Below are positions 47,258 to 57,024 of a DNA stretch of 64,000 bases, in pieces. Below the pieces are notes generated by a model. That model was not told the origin of the DNA. It saw only the letters and a list, made by a program, of their open reading frames with translations, and searched no databases. Within the stretch, counting starts at the first letter, position 1, and each line of letters opens with the position of its first letter. The translations under genes and the position numbers were made by a program. The DNA is from Peromyscus leucopus (Eukaryota; Chordata; Mammalia; Rodentia; Cricetidae), in NCBI RefSeq assembly GCF_004664715.2, contig NC_051068.1:48790953-48854952 (forward strand). Direction: 5' to 3'.

Positions 47258-47350
47258 CCAGGTGGGATGTGGTCGTGCATGCCTTTTATTCCTGCACTGG
47301 AATAGCAGAGACTAGTGTATCTCTGAGTTTCAGGACAGCCTGATCTGAAG
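47258..47350 (+). mobile_element. Degenerate B1 inside MaLR internal region
   Basis: Weak sense B1 similarity: ccaggtgggatgtggtcgtg, catgccttttattcctgcac, atctctgagtttcaggacag. May be an old insertion that travelled with the element. Confidence 0.5.
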
Positions 47351-48117
47351 ATCAAATTCAAAGATAGCCCAGCTTAGGCAGTAAAGGAAAACAGAAAGCT
47401 GGTGAAGATGTAATTAAACAAGGGCCCCCCAGCCCCAGTAATCAGCAGAACTTGGCAACTTTGGCCATGTGGTTCTGAATTTAGAATTAAGGATAGAAGA
47501 AACAGGCTATAGAAGTTGCTTTCATGCCTAAGGACAGTTGCTGAGGCCAGGCATGTGTCAGGGATGTCCCTGAATGGAGGCTTGGAAAAGCCACTGTGTG
47601 AAGCTGTGAAGTTGCAGCCTGGATTGCCTTGGAGAACCCAAGATGTTAGAGATGCCAGAGTCGTGGAGAGCTGAGGATAGCTGTTAACAGGGAGTGGAAC
47701 CAGCCCAAGAGAAAGAAGTGTGTTACAGTCAACAAAGCTGAATGGAATTGGAGATATGGAGAACATTATTTTGCATCTCCATGACATAAGACATGGAGAT
47801 GCAGAGTTTGGAGTTTGCCAAGCTGATTTTTGTTTGCTTTGGTCCAGCATATCTTGATTATGCTTCCTTCCTAGTGTTTTGGAATGGTAATGTATATCCT
47901 GTGCTATTATATGTTAGAAGTATATGATGTGCTTTTTGGTTTTGAATTGTATAGGGGGATTGCAGTTAAGAGATTGTGATGCATCTCAAAAGAGACTGAA
48001 CTTTTAAACATTGTTGAGATTTTGATAGACTATGGAGACCTTTGAAGTTGGACTGAATGCATTTTTTTTTTTGCAATATGATATGGCTATAAGTCTTTTG
48101 GGGACTTATAAGTCTTT

Positions 48118-48456
48118 TGTGGTTGTTTGAAAGAAAATGGCCCCCAAAGGGAGTGGTACTATTAGGAGGTGTGGCCTTGCTGGAGGGAGTATGTCACTAT
48201 GGGGTGGGCTTTGAGGTCGCTTTTCTCTAGCTTCACTTAGTTTTGCAGCCAGTTGACTTCCTGTTGCCTTTGAGTCAAGATGTAGGACTCTCAGCTCTAG
48301 TACCACATCTGCCTGTACACTGCCATGTTCACCGTTATGATGATGACGGACTATACCTCTGAAACGCTAAGCAAGCCATCCATATTATGTTTTCTTTATA
48401 AGAATCGCTATGGTCATAGTGTCTTTTCACAGAAAAAAAAAATCCAAACTAAGACA
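48118..48456 (+). mobile_element. 3' LTR of the MaLR provirus
   Basis: Sense LTR, 339 bp, starting tgtggttgtttgaaagaaaa and ending aaactaagaca; same order of motifs as the 5' LTR. The flanks (tgtgg left, agtgt right) are short and imperfect. Comparison with the uninterrupted L1 copies indicates insertion in a gtg-containing L1 site. Confidence 0.9.
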
Positions 48457-48725
48457 AGTGTGTTAGTCTTATTACATTTTGAAGACCTTGTTTCCTTAGT
48501 GTCCTCCATACTCTCTGACTCTTACTTTTTTTTTCCCTTCTGCTCTTCCATAGGGTTCTCTAAGCACTAAAGGGAAGGATTTGATAGAGGCATCCTGTTT
48601 AGGGTTGAGTGTTGCAAGGTGTCTCACTCTCTGCATATTGTCTGACTGTGAGTCTCTGTCTACTGCAGGGGGAAGCTCCTATGCTGATGGCAGAACACAG
48701 CACTGACCTGTGAATATAGCAGAAT
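48457..48725 (-). mobile_element. L1 3' UTR, part 3 of a nested locus
   Basis: Antisense L1 resumes directly after the MaLR: attttgaagaccttgtttcc, cctccatactctctgactct, actaaagggaaggatttgat, ggtgtctcactctctgcata and gcactgacctgtgaatatag, ending in agaat at a solo LTR. Confidence 0.8.
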
Positions 48726-49207
48726 TGTAGGGTCCTTATATCACTCCAATATACCAGAAGATACCCAATATGCAATTGCAGAAAGCAGCTCTATTGTCAA
48801 TAAGAAACAGAATATTGAGTCCCGCTCAACATGGCTTTGACCTTGGGGTAGGGTAAGGCAGCCCCCTTTAAGCCTGCTTGGGGGAATTCCAGCTGTGGGC
48901 TAAGTGTATTTGGAGTGATTGGGTATAAAGCAGATGTCATAAGCCAATTTTAAAATGATTCCGGTCAGCAACTGTGGTGGTGGTTTCAGGGGTCTGTCTG
49001 CTGTGCTAGGGGTCTATCTGACTGAAAATAGCAAGAACAGTTCCTGCTTGTGGCCAAGTAAGACCTTGTTTGGTTACCTCACTGTACTTCCCAAGGGTCT
49101 GGTTGAAGCCAGATATGAGTCAACATAGGATGATGGGATAATATGAGGCAGAGATCTTAGCAAACTGCCCCCTGCCTAGGAGAAAACAACTGGCCCTGGT
49201 CCCTTCA
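48726..49207 (-). mobile_element. Solo ERV LTR (482 bp) inserted in L1
   Basis: A 482-bp TG...CA block that splits the L1 between agcagaat and atcattaggaat, which are contiguous in the L1 consensus I remember. Flanks agaat (48721-48725) and aaaat (49208-49212) are a 5-bp duplication with one mismatch. On the plus strand it starts tgtagggtccttatatcact and ends ctggtcccttca; the orientation is inferred from a TTTATA-type box and GC content and is unsure. A third LTR family in the window; no name assigned. Confidence 0.7.
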
Positions 49208-49950
49208 AAAATATCATTAGGAATAATTTTATTACTATGATCTATTAATAAACCAGCAGTATTTGGTTTTTAACCTAGGTCCCTGGGTTGTCTAGTCTCA
49301 GGTTCCTGGTCACTCAAGCAGTGACATGTTCATTTCATTTCATGGAGTAGGCCTTATATCATATATTGGTTGGTTATGCCCACAAGCTTTGTGCCACCAT
49401 TGTACTGGCATATCATGCAAGCAGGACACCTTTGTAGATCAAAGACTTTATACCTTGGTTGGTCTTTATGTTTCTCCTTTAGTATCATGCAGAATACCTT
49501 CCTATACCAAATAAATTAATACTAAGGGGTTAAGGTTTTAGGTAGGCATCAGTTTAACTTTTCCATTTCAACATGTTATTTAGGTATAACCTTCAACAAT
49601 AGAGACTTGAAATTATTATGAGTCCAGGCTACAGCCTTGGTTGTTTGGGAGTTCTCATGGGATCCCTTTGGGCAAAAATTTAATTATATATTATATAATC
49701 CTGGTACAGGAAGCTTCACTTGGTAAAAGGAGATATCCATTTAGGGCTGTCTTCAACATTATTAGATAATTGAATTTATATTGTCTACATATATGTATTT
49801 GTTTTAGAAGTTTCTACTGTATTAGGTTGCCATGGATACATCAAATGGCCATAAGTTTTGGCTGTTTCTACATGTATTTCTACTCTGTCTCCCTTTTCAC
49901 CACGCCACCCCACTTGATGCTATGATATGAAGCCAAAGATTGTCTTATCA
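49208..49950 (-). mobile_element. L1 3' UTR, part 4 of a nested locus
   Basis: Antisense L1: ctaggtccctgggttgtcta, gtctcaggttcctggtcact, atattggttggttatgccca, acaagctttgtgccaccatt, atgcaagcaggacacctttg, gtagatcaaagactttatac, gtatcatgcagaataccttc, tccatttcaacatgttattt. Confidence 0.8.
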
Positions 49951-51900
49951 AGATCTAAAAAGAATTATGTTGGGATTTTGATGGAGTTATGGTTATGGTT
50001 TCGAATCTACAGATTGCATTTGGTAGACTAGCCATTATTACTGTATTTATACTGTACTGATCATTGAGCACCTTCTGAAATCATCTTTAATTTCTTTCTT
50101 CAATGTATTAAAGTTTTTATCATACAAGTTTTTCACTTGCTTGGTTGGAGTTACCCCAAGATATTTTATATCATTGAGGCTATAATGAAAAGCATTATTT
50201 GATTCTTATTCCATTTACCTATTGTATATATGAAGTCTACTGTTACTTGTGACTTACATTTTCATGGAGGTACAGTGCTGAAAGTGTTTAGCAACTATAG
50301 GAGTTTCCTGGTAGAATATGTTTTAATCAGTTATGCATAATCTCAAATCATCTGCAATACAAATACTTTGATTTTTTTTCCTTTCAAATTTGTATCCCTT
50401 TGGTTTTCTTCAATTATCTTATTGCCATAACAAAGATTTCAATTACTATATTGAATAGGTATGGAGAGAATGCGCAAACTTGCCTTGTTCCTGATTTTAG
50501 TGGAAATGATTTGAGTTTTTCTCCTCTAAGTTGATGTTGGCTATCAGTTTGCTATAATTTGCCTTCATTGAGTTGAGGTAAATCGTTTGAATTCCTAGTT
50601 TCTCTGGAATTTTTATTATGAAGATTTGTTGAATTTTTATCAAAGGCCTTTTCTGAATCTCCTATGATGATCTTGAAGTCTTTGCTTTCAGTTTTTCTAG
50701 ATCGTGAATTATATTTGTCAATTCCCATATTTTGAACCATTGCTGAATCTTTTTGTAGTTTTCCTACTTGATCTGGTGAATGATCCATCCCTTTGACATA
50801 TTCTTGGATTCAGCTTGCAAGTATTTTATTGACAGTATTTGTATGTAGGTTCTTAAGGGAAATTTGTCTGTAATTTCCTTTATTGTTGGATCTATATGTA
50901 GTTTGGGTATTGGTGCCCACATAAAACAGATTGGACAATGTTCTTCCTGTTGCTATATTTTGTAAAAAAAAAAAAAAGGGGGGGGAGGTATTATCATAAT
51001 CTCTTCTTTGAAAGTCTAATACAATTTAGTGCTAAAACCATCAGGCCTTGGGTCTTTTTTTTTTTTTTTTCCAGGGGTGAGTATATCATTATGGTTAACT
51101 GATTTCCTTAAAGGCCCCATTTTTTAGGGCTGGGTTTGTAGACAGATACTACATAAATCTTTTTCGTGGAATTTCTTATTTTCTCAACCAATGGTGATTG
51201 AAAATGTTGCTATGGGTAGTAGGCTGTCATCTGCTTTCTATTAAAGTGTGTAGAACATCTTTCCAGTCCCTTCTGGCTTTTTGATTCTCCACTGAGAAGC
51301 CAGGTGTTATTCTAATAGATATGCCTTACATGGTACTTGGCCTTTTTCTTTTGCAGTTTTATGTCTTCTTTCTTTGTCCTGTACATTTATGGCTTTATTG
51401 TGTGTCATGGGGAATTTCTTTTCACATCCAGTCTATTTGGTGGTCTGTATGCTTCTTGTACCCTGATAGGCATTTCTTTCTTTAGGTTAGGGAAATTTCC
51501 TCCTATGATTTTGTTGAAAAAATTTCTGAGCCTTTAAGTTTGGCTTCTTCTTTCTCTACTCCTATTATTCCTAGATTTGGTCTTTTGGTAGTGTTCCAGA
51601 TTACTGATTCTCTCTTTCATCTCTTGTATCATATTGGTGAGGCTTGTCTCTAAGGTTTCTGTTCAAGTTCCTAAATGTTTCACTTCCAGATTTCCCTCAG
51701 TTTGGATTGTGTTTGTTGATTCTATTTTCACTTTAAGGTCCTGAACTATTTTATCCATTTCATTTCACTGTTTCTTTGTGTTTTTCTATATTTCCTTATG
51801 AGATATATTTATTATTGAAACTTCATGTACTGCCACTATTATGGTTGCAACACTAGATGTGTTACATATTTCAAATTGCTTTTAGCTCGGAAATCTTCCC
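49951..51900 (-). mobile_element. L1 ORF2 and ORF1 remnants with internal deletion
   Basis: Antisense ORF2 pieces (ggttggagttaccccaagat, agtggaaatgatttgagttt, aaggccttttctgaatctcc, attcttggattcagcttgc) to about 51100, then, after a large deletion, antisense ORF1 wording (gcaaagctg-type pieces are absent; present are tccagtctatttggtggtct, gtatgcttcttgtaccctga, taggttagggaaatttcctc, ttcctagatttggtcttttg). The plus-strand order 3' UTR, ORF2, ORF1 is right for a minus-strand L1. Homopolymer runs A14-G9 (50964-50986) and T16 mark mutated sites. No intact frame. Confidence 0.8.
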
Positions 51901-52799
51901 ATAATCTGTTCCAGTCCAGAGACCTCAGGTGGTATTTATATTTCCCCTTATAATTTTTAGCTTTTATTTGTGAGAGAATCAGTGTGTTAGAAACTCATTT
52001 CTCAATGTCATATCTGGATCAAGCAGATGTTCAATTATGGAGATAAAGGTTTAGATGCCTTCCTTCATGTGAAGGAGTACTCCCTGATTTGATGTAGGAA
52101 AATCATGTTGAATATTAATGAATATTGAATACAGCAAAATGGCCTATTTTAATTTCATTTCATTGATGGAGAATGGAATGAGTTACATGACATTTACTCA
52201 ACTTTTCATTAAAAAAGAAAACAGGTTACCATACAGTTGTAAGAAATACACAAAAGAAAAAGACACCATGCCCTCTATCCTGTTTCAGCAAATATTAATG
52301 ATTTCCTCCAAATATAATATCACTATTAGGAAATGACATTTATTAATACATCAAACTTACTTGTTTTCTCTTCTATTAACAGTCATTTCTACATGAACTT
52401 CGTCAATTTTATCAGATGTACTAGTTCCCATATCTACCACCACAGAGGTGATACAGAGCAGGTTCTCCATTGTCTGTGATCCTCACTGTTGCTCTCAACG
52501 ACCATACCTATGTCTCCCAACCTGAATGAACAATGATGTCTTCATCATTTCTGTTTCTGTCAGTTTGATGAAAATATATATTATAATATATTCCAATGGT
52601 ATGTTCTGTGATGTTGTGAAATAATATATGAATTTTATTTGGGAGACTGGCAAATTTTATTCCTGATTCCTTCTGATTTATCCAAATCAAAATTACTGTG
52701 TATACTGTGATTGACTGCATTTCTCCCTAGTAGTCTGTGCTATGTGTAGAGCACTGACTGTTTAAGCATTTGTCCTTGCATGGAAGTTTTACCTTTTTC
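51901..52799. other. Unassigned AT-rich interval
   Basis: About 900 bases. May include an L1 5' region at the left edge; otherwise nothing recognised. Confidence 0.4.
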
Positions 52800-53345
52800 T
52801 GGAATTAATGTGTTATAAATAATGCTTCTATGAACATTCACATACAGAAATTTTGGTTTAAATGTAAATTTATATTTCCTGGGGCAAATGACAAAGACAC
52901 ACATTTCAGTGTAGTGTGGTATCACTTGTGGTTTTTTAAATACGAAACTAAGTTATTGGGTTCCAAGTGTTTGTATCCATATAAATGCCCACCAGTAACA
53001 TACAGATTCATTTGTTCCTGCACCCTCACTAGTTTGTGCCACTGATTTGCATTCTCATGGCTCCATTATTTACTTAGTACTATTTCATTGTTTATAATTC
53101 TCCCTTGTTGATTTCCAATGTCAAATACCTTCTCATGTAATTATTTGACATCTTTGAATACTTCTAGGAGAAATACCAGGCTTTTCTTTCTGTCTGTTTT
53201 TAATGGGGATTTTCCTTTGGAATGTTGAAGTTTAAAGCATTATAACTGTCTTTGAACTTATCTTTTATCATTACTACAGTTTGAAAATATTCTTTCCCAG
53301 GCCATGTCTATTTTTCATTCTCTTAAAGTTCTGATACACACCAAC
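52800..53345 (-). mobile_element. Ancient L1 (L1M-age) fragment, minus strand
   Basis: Antisense wording of an old L1: aataatgcttctatgaacat, gttattgggttccaagtgtt, ctgcaccctcactagtttgt and ctttcccaggccatgtctat. Strongly diverged, with no open frame. Confidence 0.55.
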
Positions 53346-53352
53346 TAGATAG

Positions 53353-53710
53353 TGTTATGTCATAATCTTTTTGTATATTAAGAAGATAAGTCTTTGGCAA
53401 GGCCCCTTCTGATTGATTTAATAAACAGCTGAATGGACAATAGCCAGGCAGGAGAGAGTAGGTGAGACTTCAGGGAGAGAGAGATGAACTTGGTATGAAT
53501 GAAGGCCTGGGGGGAGATGCCGACAATGCACTGAGGAAGTCAGAAGTACAGAATAGAGGAGAGGTCATGCGCCACGTGGCAGGATGTAGATTAGTATGAG
53601 TTATAAGAGCTAGTGGGATAAGGCCAAGCTTTCATAATGAATAGGAAGTCTCCATGTCATTATTTGGGGCTGGCAGTCCAAAGAAAGTCTGACAAGAAAA
53701 TCCAACTACA
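53353..53710 (+). mobile_element. Solo ERV LTR (358 bp) with 6-bp target duplication
   Basis: Sense LTR tgttatgtcataat ... aaaatccaactaca. Contains ctgattgatttaataaacag, caatagccaggcaggagaga, tcatgcgccacgtggcagga and catgtcattatttggggctg. Flanks agatag (53347-53352) and agatgg (53711-53716) match at 5 of 6. Same broad family as 31314-31663, 54172-54515 and 61945-62231. No internal sequence, so it is a solo LTR. Confidence 0.8.
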
Positions 53711-53955
53711 AGATGGCATATATTGTTACATCTCTATGGGCTCTGTCGAATCTTATATCTTAGGGATTTCTTTTTTTCTTTTAGTTTGATGTTTAATCTT
53801 TGCCCTTATGGTTTAATTTAGTTAATTTTATACAAATATTAGTTAGACCTTACTGACCTTCCATCTCTCTGGTAGGTACTCAATTTCCTTTATTTATTAA
53901 AGTGGTTCTCATTGCTCAAAACAATTGATATTCTGCTTTAATAAAGTTCAGTTGG

Positions 53956-53958
<3 letters not shown>

Positions 53959-54003
<45 letters not shown>
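53959..54003. repeat. (TA)n microsatellite, about 22 units
   Basis: Forty-five bases of uninterrupted TA, between two solo LTRs. Confidence 0.97.
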
Positions 54004-54005
<2 letters not shown>

Positions 54006-54171
54006 TTATATCCTAAAATCTGTATTCTGTTTAATAAGTGTATGCACATATAATAATGCCCATACTATATTTTGTTGATTGCTATTGCTAGATCATAAGT
54101 TGGTGTCTTGGACAGAATTTTCCTTTCCTTCAATTTTAGACTGAAACACTATTAAAAACTTTGAAACCTAT

Positions 54172-54515
54172 TGTGAAATATTCCTTTACACTGTGTGAAC
54201 ATTTGTCACTGATTGGTTTAACCAAAAGATGAAAGATCAATAGCTAAACAGGATTTGGGGGGGGGGGCGGTAGAGAACACTTGGAAGAAGAAGGTAGAAT
54301 TGCCAGTCTGACACAGAAGAAGCAGGAGGTGCAAGGGGAGAAGGAAAAGCCATTAGTGACATGACAACATGTGGATTAATAGAAATGGGTTCAATTAATT
54401 TAATAAAAGCTAGTTAGAAATAAGCCTAAGCTATCAGCTGTGCTTTGATAATTAATAATAAGTCTCTGTGCCATTTTTTGGGAGCCAACAGTCCCAACAA
54501 AAAAGTCCTCCAACA
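54172..54515 (+). mobile_element. Solo ERV LTR (344 bp)
   Basis: Sense LTR: tgtgaaatattcctttacac start, cactgattggtttaacc, gatcaatagctaaacagg, a G11 run (54257-54267), taataagtctctgtgccatt and the end cctccaaca. The hexamer acctat lies directly upstream (54166-54171) and again at 54519-54524, three bases beyond the CA end, so the target duplication is probable but not exact. It sits 460 bases from another LTR of the same family in the same orientation. Confidence 0.75.
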
Positions 54516-54779
54516 GGAACCTATGCTTTTTGCTTAAATTTAGCTGACTTCTATCTCCCAAATTCATTCTAAGCCTTTGGTAAGAACTGTTTTAAGCCTG
54601 AAAGTCAGACTGTAAATTAACATTTTCTTTCAATACATGAAGCATATCTCTCAATTTATTTAAATTCTCTTTTATTTTAATATTAGTACTCATAGCCTAA
54701 ATGATTTGTTAATTTTTTTACCCACCTTAATTTCTTCTGAACACTTATAAGCTGTATTATGTTGCATTTTAATATTTGT

Positions 54780-54780
<1 letters not shown>

Positions 54781-54820
<40 letters not shown>

Positions 54821-54940
54821 ACGTTTGTGTAGTAATAAGAGGTTTCCTTATTTCCTTCTACTGTGTGGGCTCCAGGGATGGAACTCAGATGTTCAGGCTT
54901 GGCAACAGGCTTATCCACTGACCTGTCTCTCTGGTTCTGC
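54781..54940 (-). mobile_element. (GT)n tract plus B3/B4-type SINE, minus strand
   Basis: GT repeat (54781-54818) followed by gggctccagggatggaactc, agatgttcaggcttggcaac and ttatccactgacctgtctct, the reversed head of a B3/B4 SINE. The GT tract corresponds to its CA-rich tail. The plus-strand open frame across this is incidental. Confidence 0.65.
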
Positions 54941-55079
54941 GTTGGTGATGCATTTGTATCTCCATATGTGCTGTGGTTCTGCCACAGCCAAAGTTCAGGT
55001 CCTCAGACAGGATGGGGTGTTGGTGTAAAGAAATGAAGTTTCTGAACACCAGATGAGTTTCACACAAGTGGCCAGGCCT

Positions 55080-55780
55080 GAATAGTGTCAGCATCTTTAT
55101 TTATATATCAAAAACAACCATGTTTTTCCACACCAACAAACGAGATTTTCCCATCCTCTGACTTTCACCTCCAGCAAAATTAAATATGTCAAATATGTTT
55201 TTTTTTTTCCCAACTTTTACTTCAAAACATCTTTAAACCAAAACAACACATCGTTTTGTTAGCTTGGCCAAATATCGATCCTAGTACATCCTATCTTTAC
55301 AAAACTAAAAGGTGATTGACACAGGCACACATTTTCAAGAACAACAATCCTGTTCAAAACATATTTAGAGAAATAGGGGTGATCTGCCTCTGACTCTGTA
55401 AGCACTAAATCAGAATAGCTCCCAGGGTATGAAGTGACAGCTGGCATCCACAGACAGGAAAGCTGAGAAGCATCAGCTCCCAAAAAATTTTTAGGGGAAG
55501 ATACTCTAGAAAAAAATGGGTTTTCCAGGAATGATCACATCTGTCACATGCATGATTGACGAAATGACATTAAAACCACCAAGAGAATCATCAATAGTAT
55601 GAGAGCAAAGAGAATGTGCAGGCCACGTGGTCCCAGGAATATTCTGCACTGTCCCGAAGTCCACTGGGCTGTGCCAAGTGAAACCGTCCCCATGGGCTTT
55701 TGCCTCATCTGGAGACACATTGGACAGGCACTCTGAAACTAGGCCACATGGCTCGCAACACATATGTTAAATGTTGGCCA
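55080..55780 (-). pseudogene. Candidate retrocopy or terminal exon of unknown gene
   Basis: On the minus strand a G+C-richer segment (about 55770-55600) reads in one frame after a TAG as a Cys-containing stretch (CPMCLQMRQKP), then MGTVSLGTAQWT, then a hydrophobic helix-like segment LHILFALILLMILLVVLM, and stops at TGA (about 55556). It is followed by about 450 bases of AT-rich sequence ending in AATAAA (reverse of 55096-55101). A competing 85-codon frame (55506-55763) overlaps, so a frameshift is possible. There is no poly(A) tract after the signal. I do not recognise the product. Confidence 0.35.
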
Positions 55781-56571
55781 TTTCAAAAAAATTAAATTAT
55801 GATTATTTTCTATGCATTATAGAAAAAACAATACTATAAAGATTACCAAATGACAGGAAGCTTCAAGTCAATGTTATATAATCCAACAAGTGATAATATA
55901 GTCAATGTTATGTAAACCAAATATTAAAGTCGACTTATACAGTACTTTGAAGTGTAATTGAGTATGTACTATATTATAATTTAAATACAGTGTGCATTTG
56001 ATTCTGAGAACATTTATAGTGATAAGAATCACTGGTAAAACTTGGCCAATAAGATAAGAAATTATAAGATCTGCTCTAAATAAATTTTAATATGAGCACT
56101 ATCTTGGAAAGAGATTAAATAAGCTTCCTTATTTACATGGCTTATTGAATTATTTAGAGGATAGTAGGGTATTACTCTTGGAAACTTGAATCTTTAGTAG
56201 GTATGCATATATTTATATAGTCATTGAGCATCTGCACCATGCTGAAGTAGGTACCTTGGGCTGTCTGACACTAATTTGTTGAAGGCTGATATTTTCCTGA
56301 AAAGTAGCCTTTATATCTGCACTCAGAGTGAAAAGTGGTTTTTATAAGGCAATCCTGTTCTTTCTTTTTCACTCACTGTATTCCTCCCATCACTTACTGC
56401 GTAAAAACCCAGATGCACTGACATGTAGTATCGAGATAAATACTTCACCAGGAAAAATATTTATATATGTATAGATATTGTTGGACTTCTGTCTCAGATT
56501 GCTAGAAATCAGAAATAAAGAATTTTTGTAGTAATAGTTGCAGTAATATATGTAAGTTCTGTCATCAATCT
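55781..56571. other. AT-rich unique sequence
   Basis: About 790 bases with nothing recognised. Confidence 0.5.
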
Positions 56572-56588
56572 AATAATTTGAACCCTTT

Positions 56589-56920
56589 TCCTTTTTTATT
56601 ATTAAGAAAATTTCTATTCATTTTACATACCAACCACAGATACCCCTCTCCTCCTTCCTCCCACTCCCCAGCCTTTCCCTACAACCCAGCCCCCATTCCC
56701 ATCTCCTCCAAGGTAAAGCCTCTCATGGGGAGTGAGCAGGACCTGGTACATTCAGTTAAGGCAGGTTCAAGGCCCCCTCCCTGCATCAAGGCTGCACAAG
56801 GTGTCCCACAATAGGCAGTGGGCTCCAAAAAGCCCACTCGTGCACCAGGATGGATCCTGATCCCACTTGAAACTATTCAAGCTAAACAACTGTCTCACCT
56901 ATGCAGAGGACCTAGTCCAG
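56589..56920 (-). mobile_element. Lx L1 3' UTR, direct part, minus strand
   Basis: Antisense L1 3' UTR starting with a T-rich block (tttattattaagaaaatttc), then cattttacataccaaccaca, ggtaaagcctctcatgggga, cctggtacattcagttaagg, gcacaaggtgtcccacaata, ggcagtgggctccaaaaagc, actcgtgcaccaggatggat and gcagaggacctagtccag. A 13-base duplication flanks the complete insertion: aataatttgaacc (56572-56584) and aatagtttgaacc (57012-57024). Confidence 0.85.
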
Positions 56921-57011
56921 GGGTTCTATGAGCAAAGGACATCAAGATCATGATGGAGAAACATCCACAGATGACCAGGCCAAACTAGTGGGAACTCATG
57001 AGCTGTGGACC
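56921..57011 (+). mobile_element. Inverted 5' head of the same L1
   Basis: Sense-oriented L1 wording (catcaagatcatgatggaga, aaactagtgggaactcatga, gctgtggaccaatag) fused to the antisense body at about 56920. It aligns with the inverted head of the 13.1-kb insertion and stops at the same L1 position. This is the twin-priming structure. It is followed directly by the right target duplication. Confidence 0.75.
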
Positions 57012-57024
57012 AATAGTTTGAACC

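Larger units (their letters stand above)
46623..48117 (+). mobile_element. MaLR internal region with primer-binding-like site
   Basis: About 1.5 kb between two MaLR LTRs. It opens with gaacttggtaccagggtagt; tggtaccaggg (46628-46638) resembles the tRNA-Leu-type primer site of ERVL elements. MaLR internal regions encode no functional enzymes and none is seen here. A 136-codon frame (46764-47174) is listed separately, followed by (TTTTTG)n at 47117-47149. Near the 3' end a 13-base unit, tataagtcttttg, is repeated at 48088 and 48107. The 158-codon minus-strand frame 47374-47850 is antisense and not credible as a gene. Confidence 0.85.

Noticed and set aside
47374..47850. 158-codon minus-strand frame, the longest in the window
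   Set aside because: It is antisense to the MaLR internal region and has no recognisable motif; stop-poor by composition.
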